A DNA stretch of 16,385 nt from positions 1 to 16,385 of the forward strand of contig JAGWFU010000006.1 of assembly GCA_028867845.1 (NCBI GenBank), in the 5' to 3' direction. The stretch comes from Microcaldota archaeon. Lineage in GTDB: Archaea; Micrarchaeota; Micrarchaeia; Micrarchaeales; Micrarchaeaceae. Positions 1-6,109 of the stretch are shown here, in pieces (the first letter of the stretch is position 1; each line of letters opens with the position of its first letter). A program made the position numbers and the translations under genes. Under the pieces are notes generated by a model. The model did no database searches. It was not told where the DNA came from and saw only the letters and a program-made list of their open reading frames with translations.

Positions 1-2531
1 TTGCTGTCGTGCCCCTTTATCTTCTCCTGCAGCTCCTTGAGCCTGGTCGTGCTCTCGTCTATGTCCTTCTGGGTCTGGGAAGCCTTTGCCTTCAGCTGCT
101 TCGCCTCAGCAGCACCCTTCGCCATCTCCTCCTTTATCTCGGCGAGCCTCTTGTCCCACATCTCTGACGAGTTCTGTACAGTGGCGATCCTTATCTTCAT
201 TGCCTCGGAGTCTTCCCTTGCCTGCTTTATCCTTGCGAGCTCCTCCTTGCTTATCCTCTTCTTCGACTTGCCGGGCTTGTTAGTCGCGTCGTAGATGCTC
301 TTGTTCTCCGCCCTCAGCGCCTCCATCCTCTCTTCTGCCGACTTCTTCTTGCCGAGCGCCTCCTCAGCTTCCTTGGAGACCTCCTTTAGCTTCTGCTCGA
401 TTACCGCCATGCTCTTGCTCGCCGCCTTAGCCTTTGCTGTGAGCGAGTCCCTTGATGCGACGAGGTGCCTGAGCTCTATTGTCTGGTTGAGCTCCTCGGT
501 CTGCATCGTGCCTATCTCCTTCCTGATCGACTCCATCTCCTTGTTTAGCGCCTCCAGCGACGATGAGAGCCTTGCCTTCTCCTCTTCAACCCTCTTCATC
601 TTGGCCTCGATGGCTGCGGGCGACTGGAACGCCTTCGTCGATCCTCCGCTTATTATTCCAGATGGCTCAACGAGCTCGCCCTCCAGCGTAACGTACCTGT
701 ACCTGCCTATGCCTACCTTCTTCGCCTCCTCTATGCTTGCCACGATGTATGTGTTTGAAAATATGAACTCGAAAGCCTTGCCGAACTGCTTGTCGTACTT
801 TATCTGCTTGAGCAGAGGCACCAGCTTCTTCTCGTCGGCGGTTTGCCTGACCGTTATCTCCTCGAGCGGTATGAACGACGCCCTGCCTAGGCTCTTCTGC
901 TTGAGTATCTTTATCGCCGCGCTTGCGGTCTCAGCTGAGTCGACCACGAAGTAGCTGAATCTTCCTCCTGCTGCCGCCTGTATCGCTAGCGCGTACTTCT
1001 CGTCATAGGAGCAGAGCTCGTATGCCCTGCCGAAAAAGCCTGACTCGATTCCCTTCTTCAGCGCGGATGCGCCCTTGTCCGATTCCCTGCCAAGCATCGC
1101 CATCTGCTCCCTAAGCTCTATGCTCTCAGTCAGCAGCTTGTCGTTCTGGGCGTTGAGAGCTGATGCCTCCTTGGCCTTCTGGTCAATGGCCTTTGTCCTC
1201 TTCTCGGCCTCCGCCTTGAGCTCCGATACCTTTCCGTTTGCTCTTGATATCGCCTCCTCTGTCGTCTTCAGCTCAGCTGACGCCGAATCAAAGTCGGCCC
1301 TGAAGTCGGCGACGTCCTTCTCCAGCGCGGACCTCTCGAAGCTCCTGTTGCCGTATATCTCGTTGGACCTTATGAGCAGTATGTCCAGGTCGTCAAGCAT
1401 CTTCTGGTTCTCGCCGTACTTCGCGAGCGCCTCGGATTCCTCCCCCAAGCTGTCTATGTCAGTGTTTCCCACGATCTCCAGCTTCTTCTCGAGTTCCTTT
1501 GCCAAAGACTGTAGCTCAACCTTCGCTGCCTCGTTGTCCTTGCCTATCTTCTCGCTGTCTGCCTTCATCTCTGCGGCCTTGGCCTCCAGCTCCTTCAGCT
1601 TCTCGGTCATGGAGGAGAGCTGGGTGTTCTTCACCGCTACCTCCTTGCTCGCCTCCTCTATCAGCTTGTTTGTGGAGCCCATCTCTATGGACCCGGCGTT
1701 GAGCTTCGCTGCCAGCTTCTGCCTCTCTACGGAGAGCGCCTCGGTCTCGACGTCGATCTTCTTTAGCTCTATGTCGAGCTTGACCTTCGCGTCCTGTGAG
1801 GTCTTTAGCCTGTCAGCGGAGCGCTCGTAGTCAGCGGTTAGGTCAGCCTCCCTTGCCTTGAGTATGGAGAAGCTGAGGCTCTTTATAGAGTTGGAGAGCT
1901 CGATGTACCTCTCGGCGTCCTTCTTCTCCTTCTCCAATTCGTTGAGGAAGCCGGACCTCTCGTTGAGCTGTATCTGCGCCTCGTTTATCTTCATCTCGAC
2001 CTTCTCGAGCTCCTTCATCGCGTTGTTCTTCTTGTCGTTGAAATCCTTTATCCCTGCAGCGACGTCTATAAGCTCCCTCCTCTCCTTCGGAGTCAGCCCC
2101 ACGAGGGTGCCCACCTCCTTCTGCATTATCGTGTTTGTGTCGTTTATCTCGCAGTTGCTCGCAGAGAGGACGTCCAGCATCTCCTGCCTTGTTATCCTTT
2201 TGTCGTTCAGCTTGTAGGTTATACCGCCGTTGGACTTGATGCTCTTGTATACATCCAGTTCCTGGTCCCCCTTGAAGCTTATCTTGACGTAGGCCTTCTT
2301 CATCCCGTCCTCTTCCCTGGCCTTCGCTCCGTCGTTGATCAGCGAGATTGAATTGGAGACCCTCATACGCTTGAGCGAGCTCTCGCCCAAGGCAAAAAGC
2401 AGCGAGTCGCAGATGCTCGACTTGCCCGAGCCGTTGGGCCCGGCTATGCAGTTGAAGCCTCTTCCGAACTTTATGGTCGCGTGCTTGAAAGACTTAATGT
2501 TGTGAATGACTATGCTATCGACATATAGCAT
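1..2531 (-). CDS. smc: SMC chromosome segregation ATPase, partial (C-terminus beyond left edge)
   Basis: About 843 residues are visible, reading from an ATG at 2531 down to base 1 without a stop or frameshift. The N-terminus (MLYVDSIVIHNIKSF) is the usual SMC beta strand. Walker A GPNGSGKSS lies at residues 31-39, and a Q-loop glutamine falls in NTIMQKEV near residue 137. A long charged coiled coil follows from about residue 165. The hinge domain covers roughly residues 495-630, with GGRFSYFVVDSAETA and the glycine-rich EPSGIISGGS. The second coiled coil then runs off the window; the signature motif and Walker B must lie outside. Archaeal SMC proteins are about 1,150-1,200 residues and act as ATP-driven dimers that organise and segregate chromosomes. 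Rad50 is unlikely because there is a full hinge rather than a zinc hook. A short GGTG lies about 9 bases upstream of the start. Confidence 0.97.
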   Translation of the reverse strand, partial: MLYVDSIVIHNIKSFKHATIKFGRGFNCIAGPNGSGKSSICDSLLFALGESSLKRMRVSNSISLINDGAKAREEDGMKKAYVKISFKGDQELDVYKSIKSNGGITYKLNDKRITRQEMLDVLSASNCEINDTNTIMQKEVGTLVGLTPKERRELIDVAAGIKDFNDKKNNAMKELEKVEMKINEAQIQLNERSGFLNELEKEKKDAERYIELSNSIKSLSFSILKAREADLTADYERSADRLKTSQDAKVKLDIELKKIDVETEALSVERQKLAAKLNAGSIEMGSTNKLIEEASKEVAVKNTQLSSMTEKLKELEAKAAEMKADSEKIGKDNEAAKVELQSLAKELEKKLEIVGNTDIDSLGEESEALAKYGENQKMLDDLDILLIRSNEIYGNRSFERSALEKDVADFRADFDSASAELKTTEEAISRANGKVSELKAEAEKRTKAIDQKAKEASALNAQNDKLLTESIELREQMAMLGRESDKGASALKKGIESGFFGRAYELCSYDEKYALAIQAAAGGRFSYFVVDSAETASAAIKILKQKSLGRASFIPLEEITVRQTADEKKLVPLLKQIKYDKQFGKAFEFIFSNTYIVASIEEAKKVGIGRYRYVTLEGELVEPSGIISGGSTKAFQSPAAIEAKMKRVEEEKARLSSSLEALNKEMESIRKEIGTMQTEELNQTIELRHLVASRDSLTAKAKAASKSMAVIEQKLKEVSKEAEEALGKKKSAEERMEALRAENKSIYDATNKPGKSKKRISKEELARIKQAREDSEAMKIRIATVQNSSEMWDKRLAEIKEEMAKGAAEAKQLKAKASQTQKDIDESTTRLKELQEKIKGHDS

Positions 2532-2684
2532 TTTTACACCGGTCGCAGATACCGATTGTCAGCTACGGTTTTTATTAGTTTGCCTCTGGCTGAGGTGCTT
2601 GGAAAGGGCCCGCACGCCAGTGCCATTGGAGAGTACAGAGGTAGAATACATAGATTATTATATATATCTTTACATATATGTAAT
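2532..2684. promoter_or_regulatory. Divergent promoter region between smc and the MNT gene
   Basis: This 153-base gap separates divergent genes. On the plus strand an AT-only stretch around 2655-2672 (attattatatatatctt) is a good archaeal TATA box, centred about 25 bases before the MNT ATG at 2685, so that transcript is probably leaderless. On the minus strand the A/T-rich run around 2566-2580 could serve smc, with a leader of about 15 bases. An upstream extension of the MNT reading frame (from 2556) runs through this promoter and was rejected. TATA positions are seen; start sites are inferred. Confidence 0.6.
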
Positions 2685-3266
2685 ATGGATTACAAGAGCA
2701 TGCTGTTGAACGGAACCGCATACGGAGTCATGGCCAGGGCAAAGGAACGTCTGGCGGAGGAATTCGGCAAGGGAACCAGCTTCAGCGACGTGATAATAGA
2801 GACGCTGGGGCGGGAGATGCGTTTCGCGGGCATTGACGAGGAGCTGAAGTCTTACATAGGGGAGGTGGCAGAGACCGTGGCCAAGAACACGGGCGTGCTC
2901 GGGGTGCTTGCCTATGGCTCGGTAGTCAAGGGCACGTCCAACGCGTACAGCGACATAGACATGCTGGTGGTGATAGAGGACGGCAGCAGCAAGATCGACG
3001 CTATCCTTGCCGTGACCGAGGCGAGGAAGAGGCAGGCGGCCGAGGAGGCTGAGCTGCTCAAGAGACGCCTGCCTACATCGATAAGCCCCCTCGTGCTGCA
3101 CAACAGGGAGCTAGACAATTTCATGCCGATACACTTTGATTTCCTGGATTACGGGATAGTGCTCTACGACTACAGGCGCACGCTGGAGAAGTTCATGGAA
3201 AGGGTGAGGGGCATGAAGCACAAGAGGGAGTACACAATGCTTGGAGAGGTCATAAGATGGGCATAG
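2685..3266 (+). CDS. MNT-type nucleotidyltransferase antitoxin with VapB-like N-terminal extension
   Basis: This 193-residue protein carries the minimal nucleotidyltransferase signature GS-X10-DxD: G78, S79, then D90 and D92, with a third acidic residue at D152 in HFDFLDYGIVLYD. MNT proteins pair with HEPN RNases as antitoxins; some neutralise the toxin by AMPylation. Before the MNT domain there are about 45 residues, including GKGTSFSDVIIETLGR (29-44). This resembles the KxGxSFSDVI region of archaeal VapB (DUF217) antitoxins, which fold as ribbon-helix-helix DNA-binding segments. That would make this a fusion able to bind its own promoter, which is an inference. The start at 2685 is chosen because the TATA box sits about 25 bases upstream and the longer frame has no family similarity. 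It overlaps the HEPN gene by 10 bases, so the two are probably translated together. Confidence 0.9.
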   Translation: MDYKSMLLNGTAYGVMARAKERLAEEFGKGTSFSDVIIETLGREMRFAGIDEELKSYIGEVAETVAKNTGVLGVLAYGSVVKGTSNAYSDIDMLVVIEDGSSKIDAILAVTEARKRQAAEEAELLKRRLPTSISPLVLHNRELDNFMPIHFDFLDYGIVLYDYRRTLEKFMERVRGMKHKREYTMLGEVIRWA

Positions 3267-3679
3267 ACGCGATGGAGAACTCGGATATGTGGCTTGCGAC
3301 CGCGCAGGCCGCGCTGGGGAAGGGTATAGGCACCACGGCACTCTACTGCGCGGAGATGGCCGTGGAGATAGCGCTGAAGGGCGTGCTCCTAGAGCTGAGG
3401 GTGGACATACCGAAGTCGCACAACATAGTGCCGCTGGCGAGGGCGTGCATCGAGGAGAACAGGAAGAAGCTGCCGAAGGAGTTCAACGAGAGGCTTGAGT
3501 TCGTGCTGGGCACCCTCTCGGAGCTGCTCGACCTGAGGCCCCTGGCAGGATATGCGTTCGAGAGGAATGTGGACGAAGGAGAACTGGGCGAAAAGGCGAA
3601 GGACTATGTAAAGATGGCGGCTGAGGCAACCAGGCTGTGCAAAATCGCTACTGTGCACGTTGCAAAGAAGAACGATTAG
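3257..3679 (+). CDS. HEPN-domain RNase toxin, partner of the MNT gene
   Basis: The 140-residue, mostly helical protein has the HEPN layout: a first helix with ATAQAALGKGIGTTALYCAEMAVEIALKG, and an R-X6-H motif formed by R48 and H55 (RVDIPKSH), which matches the RX4-6H metal-independent RNase site. The family cuts or modifies RNA, often tRNA, and is held in check by MNT antitoxins. The ATG at 3257 overlaps the end of the MNT gene and is preceded by a purine-rich ggagaggt about 7 bases upstream, supporting this start; an ATG at 3272 is the alternative. The HxY tyrosine of HepT-type toxins is not present after H55, so polyAMPylation as described for HepT cannot be assumed. Its stop overlaps the convergent reverse transcriptase stop by 4 bases. 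Confidence 0.9.
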   Translation: MGIDAMENSDMWLATAQAALGKGIGTTALYCAEMAVEIALKGVLLELRVDIPKSHNIVPLARACIEENRKKLPKEFNERLEFVLGTLSELLDLRPLAGYAFERNVDEGELGEKAKDYVKMAAEATRLCKIATVHVAKKND

Positions 3680-4815
3680 AGCGGCTTGCGGTGGCCCAAA
3701 GAGGCAGGCATAGAACGCGGGAATCCTACTCGGACTTTGCCCGCAAAGAGCTCTTCGTACCTTGACTCAACCCTGCGCCTTAGGTTGTACGTATCCGCAA
3801 ACCTCGCGTATCCGAGCCATCCCTCGATGCTCCTGGACACCTGTTCCGCGCTCATCTCACCGGCCGCGTATATCCTCTTGAGCCTGTCCATGCGCCTCCA
3901 TATCCTCCTGGCGTTGCTCTTTTTGAGCAGCCTGTAGAGCGGGAACACGCGGAAGCCCAGGAAGGTAATGCCCCTGTCGAGCGGGACTACCCTCGTCTTG
4001 TCGGGATGCAGCTCGATGCGCAGATCGGATACAAGGAAGTGCTGTATCTCCCCTCTGAGCAGCTGGAGGGCCTTCCTGTCCCTGTGGAGTATGACGAAAT
4101 CGTCCACGTACCTGATGTAGTACCGGACCCCGAGCCTGTGCTTTACGAACTGGTCGAGCTCGTCGAGGTATACGTTGGCGAAGAACTGGCTGGTGAGGTT
4201 GCCTATGGGCATGCCCTTTCCTGGGGCGTCGCACCTATGGTTCCTGAGTATTACGCCTACCAGCCAGATCACCCGGGCGTCCTTTATCCGCTTGCTTATT
4301 ATCTGCATCAGTATTCCTTGGTCCACGGTGTCGAAGTAGTGCTTTATGTCGGCCTTGAGCACGTAGCCGTATGACTTTCCGCTGCCCAAGAGCTTTTGCT
4401 GGCCGGACCTGGCTCTGCCGGCATTGCGGGACACCCTCCGCGTGAACTCCTCGAACCGCAGTATGGCACGATGGGTGCCCTTTCCCTGCTGGTTCGCGAA
4501 CGAGTCGTATATGAACCTGCTCTCGAATATCGGCCCTATGACATTGCAGAGCGCGTGGTGCACCACCCTGTCGCGGAAGCTGGAGGCGCCTATCCTCCTG
4601 GTCTTGGGGTCCCTCAGTATGAACGTGGCTATCGGCTCCGGCGAGTATTCGAGGCGCTCGAGTTCGCCCTTCAGCAACAGCAGGTTGCGTTCGAGGTCGG
4701 GCTCGAAATCGATTACGTAGTCCTTCTGCGCCTTCCCCTTGCGCGCCTTTCTGTACGCGAGCAAGAGGTTGTCGTAGGAGCAGAGCCTTTGGTACAGGTT
4801 GGCATACGTCCTCAT
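3676..4815 (-). CDS. Diversity-generating retroelement reverse transcriptase
   Basis: From the ATG at 4815 this is a 379-residue reverse transcriptase, the usual DGR RT size. Visible motifs, in order: RDRVVHHALCNVIGPIFE (81-98, RT motifs 1-2), LKADIKHYFDTV (153-164, motif A with D156), GMPIGNLTSQFFANVYLDELD (201-221), YIRYVDDFVIL (233-243, catalytic D238 and D239) and TFLGFRV (284-290). IGNLTSQ matches the [I/L/V]GxxxSQ form typical of DGR RTs, where most other RTs have QGxxxSP. No maturase, endonuclease or Cas1 domain follows. The open frame continues upstream to 4986, but that extension reads through the TR as a glutamine-rich string and is not credible. The RT would copy the TR RNA with errors at adenines and supply the cDNA to the VR. 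The gene follows the TR by 40 bases and likely shares its transcript. Confidence 0.97.
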   Translation of the reverse strand: MRTYANLYQRLCSYDNLLLAYRKARKGKAQKDYVIDFEPDLERNLLLLKGELERLEYSPEPIATFILRDPKTRRIGASSFRDRVVHHALCNVIGPIFESRFIYDSFANQQGKGTHRAILRFEEFTRRVSRNAGRARSGQQKLLGSGKSYGYVLKADIKHYFDTVDQGILMQIISKRIKDARVIWLVGVILRNHRCDAPGKGMPIGNLTSQFFANVYLDELDQFVKHRLGVRYYIRYVDDFVILHRDRKALQLLRGEIQHFLVSDLRIELHPDKTRVVPLDRGITFLGFRVFPLYRLLKKSNARRIWRRMDRLKRIYAAGEMSAEQVSRSIEGWLGYARFADTYNLRRRVESRYEELFAGKVRVGFPRSMPASLGHRKPL

Positions 4816-4855
4816 GCGACCAACTGGAGATGGATGGCCTGGGCCGTAATCAGGG

Positions 4856-4945
4856 TCATTCCGAGCGCATTGTCGTGCCTGTTGTTGGCATTGACGTTCC
4901 TCCTGTTGTTGTAGTTGTTGTTGAAGCCGCGGGCGACAGGACGCA
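4856..4945 (-). repeat. DGR template repeat (TR)
   Basis: Read on the minus strand, these 90 bases match the VR at 5370-5462 except at adenines, apart from one 3-base gap. The first 23 bases (4945-4923) contain no adenine and are identical in both copies. The remainder is rich in AAC and AAT codons, the classic TR arrangement that lets A-to-N mutation reach many amino acids. There are 29 adenines, 14 of which differ in the VR. The first non-adenine mismatches are at 4946 on one side and 4855 on the other, which sets the boundaries. The TR lies between target gene and RT, as in standard DGRs. An 84-codon frame that reads through it (4812-5066) is in the same phase as the VR but is not thought to be a gene. 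Confidence 0.95.
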
Positions 4946-5090
4946 ATGGTAACCCAACTGCCAATAGGCTGCGCGAGCAGCAACACCGCGGCTCCATGGG
5001 TTCCGCAATAGCGTACTGTATGTCGCCGCTGAATTTCATGTCCAGCATCCTTATCGGGGCTGGCACTGCAGGTGGGTGTGTGGCCCTGAG

Positions 5091-5116
5091 TACAACCGAC
5101 GGGCGTTGTACGCCCG
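5091..5116. repeat. GC-rich inverted repeat, hairpin 1, between DGR target and TR
   Basis: Two competing stems can form. cgggcgt (5100-5106) pairs with acgcccg (5110-5116) around a 3-base loop, and tacaac (5091-5096) pairs with gttgta (5105-5110) around an 8-base loop. The element sits about 50 bases downstream of the target gene stop, read on the minus strand. It could be a transcript end or processing structure, or a DGR recognition element; the sequence does not decide. Confidence 0.6.
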
Positions 5117-5121
5117 CGGCA

Positions 5122-5140
5122 GGCGGGACGCAGTCCCGCC
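5122..5140. repeat. GC-rich hairpin 2 downstream of the DGR target gene
   Basis: ggcgggac (5122-5129) and gtcccgcc (5133-5140) are perfect complements, giving an 8-base stem with a 3-base loop. The bacteriophage BPP-1 DGR needs a similar hairpin with an 8-base stem just after its VR for efficient retrohoming. Here the hairpin is about 230 bases past the VR and beyond the target stop codon at 5167, so that role is uncertain. It may instead end or stabilise the target transcript, or shape the leader of the TR RNA. Confidence 0.65.
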
Positions 5141-5166
5141 AGACCCAGGTACAGGAAAAGGGAAAA

Positions 5167-6009
5167 TCAGTCTTTTACTTCTATCGCTTCGACCAGGCTC
5201 TTTATGCTGCTGAGCCTCTCCGGCTTGACCGTGTCGGAGAGGGCGGAGAGCTCCCTGTTGACGTTCCTGATGAGCGTCTTGACGTCATGCGTTGACATAC
5301 CCCTGAGCTTGATATCGCTGGAGCGCGCGGCCTCTTCGAGGCCGGCTTGGGCTTGTAGCTTAGCCACCCCCACCCCGAGCGCAACGTCGTGCCTGCTGAA
5401 GGCATCGACGCTCCCCCTGTAGTTGTAGCCGTTGACGTTGAAGCCGCGGGCGACAGGACGCACACTCTGTCCGTCCAACCTGTACAAGTATCTGCTATCA
5501 CTTTGTGAGGAATTTGCATCGCCTACGGGAATGCCGGTCTTGGTGTCCATGGTTCCCCATCCGTCATTTTGCCTGAAGTCGGACAAGAGGGTCACCGCCT
5601 CCTGCTTTGCGTATATGACAACCTTCTTCTCCCCGACTTCTATCTTTTCGGGGTCGACAAACAGGCCAACGCCCTTCTTGCCGAATATTTCCTTGGGCAC
5701 GCAAGAGGAGTCAAGTATCCACTGCCTTCCTTCACTGTCTCCTACAGCGTCTGAGATATCCTTGCCTTCTTGGAATTTGCCTCCCTTCTTTGGGTACACG
5801 AGTATTTCATGCGCCCATGCCGCAAAGTAGCCCTCGTTTCTTAGCTCCTTAAGATGGTCTGAGTATTCCGGCTTGTTGAGTATCGCGTCAAGGAGCAGGT
5901 TGGATGGCAGCTTGCCGCCTGCCATGGCAGCCTTCTGTCTAGCATTAAGGTAGCCGTCATCGCCTAAGGGCTTTACAATCTGCCTCTGAATTGAGTGTTC
6001 TGCCTGCAT
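5167..6009 (-). CDS. DGR variable (target) protein, probable C-type-lectin-like fold
   Basis: The 280-residue protein contains the VR at residues 183-214. No signal peptide or membrane segment is visible, so it appears cytoplasmic. The N-terminal part includes GYFAAWAHEILVYPKKGGKF (60-79), WILDSS (96-101) and GVGLFVDP (113-120). The region from RYLYRLDGQSVRPVARGF to RHDVALGVGV has the shape of the C-terminal part of a C-type-lectin fold as used by DGR targets: an arginine-glycine rich strand, variable loop positions and a closing GVGV strand. That fold call is inferred. Unlike many DGR targets, the protein continues for about 65 charged, helical residues after the VR. A TATA box at 6039-6048 and a palindrome at 6065-6086 lie upstream. 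The ligand is unknown. Confidence 0.93.
   Translation of the reverse strand: MQAEHSIQRQIVKPLGDDGYLNARQKAAMAGGKLPSNLLLDAILNKPEYSDHLKELRNEGYFAAWAHEILVYPKKGGKFQEGKDISDAVGDSEGRQWILDSSCVPKEIFGKKGVGLFVDPEKIEVGEKKVVIYAKQEAVTLLSDFRQNDGWGTMDTKTGIPVGDANSSQSDSRYLYRLDGQSVRPVARGFNVNGYNYRGSVDAFSRHDVALGVGVAKLQAQAGLEEAARSSDIKLRGMSTHDVKTLIRNVNRELSALSDTVKPERLSSIKSLVEAIEVKD
5370..5462 (-). repeat. DGR variable repeat (VR) inside the target gene
   Basis: This 93-base segment encodes residues 183-213 and the first base of 214 of the target protein. Against the TR the changes are AAC to GGC (G194), AAC to TAC (Y197), AGG to GGG (G199), AAC to AGC (S200), AAT to GAT (D202), AAC to TTC (F204), AAC to AGC (S205), AAT to GTT (V209), and single A to G changes in codons 212, 213 and 214. 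All 14 are at TR adenines. The VR has one extra codon near V192. The following G-rich run (about 5375-5362) may act as the initiation-of-mutagenic-homing site. Confidence 0.95.
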
Positions 6010-6032
6010 ATTCTCACTGTATCTACTTTCAT

Positions 6033-6086
6033 TTTCCAGATATATATAGCTTTTTAAGATTTGGCGATAGATTTATAAAGCTATCG
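6033..6086 (-). promoter_or_regulatory. Promoter of the DGR target gene, with TATA-centred palindrome
   Basis: A TATA box (agatatatat, about 6038-6047) is centred about 35 bases before the ATG at 6009, which would leave a leader of about 10 bases. Further upstream, cgatag (6065-6070) and ctatcg (6081-6086) flank tttataaa, giving a 22-base near-perfect palindrome (10 of 11 pairs) with a second TATA-like core. It may be an operator or an alternative promoter. On the plus strand it is followed by five T, but no plus-strand gene ends here. Confidence 0.55.
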
Positions 6087-6109
6087 TTTTTCTGCCTCGG
6101 TATGAAAAG

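Noticed and set aside
1..2217. Long plus-strand open frames across 1-2217, serine- and leucine-rich
   Set aside because: They are antisense to the SMC coding frame; their composition is the mirror of a Glu/Lys-rich coiled coil, and they have no family features.
2556..2684. 43-codon upstream extension of the MNT frame
   Set aside because: It passes through the TATA box of the gene; ATG 2685 fits the promoter spacing.
3676..4815. Group II intron, retron or CRISPR-associated reverse transcriptase
   Set aside because: No maturase, endonuclease, msr/msd or Cas1 features; the IGNLTSQ motif and the neighbouring TR/VR pair identify a DGR.
4006..4914. Plus-strand open frames across the RT gene
   Set aside because: They are antisense shadows of the RT with no recognisable domains.
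4816..4986. Upstream extension of the RT reading frame (57 codons)
   Set aside because: It reads the TR in another phase as a glutamine-rich string; the RT fold is complete from the ATG at 4815.
4812..5066. 84-codon minus-strand frame that includes the TR in the VR phase
   Set aside because: The TR is a template, not a gene; the upstream part has no family similarity and no promoter or ribosome-binding site.
3676..6009. Insertion sequence or transposon carrying the DGR
   Set aside because: No transposase, integrase or terminal inverted repeats were seen around the element.
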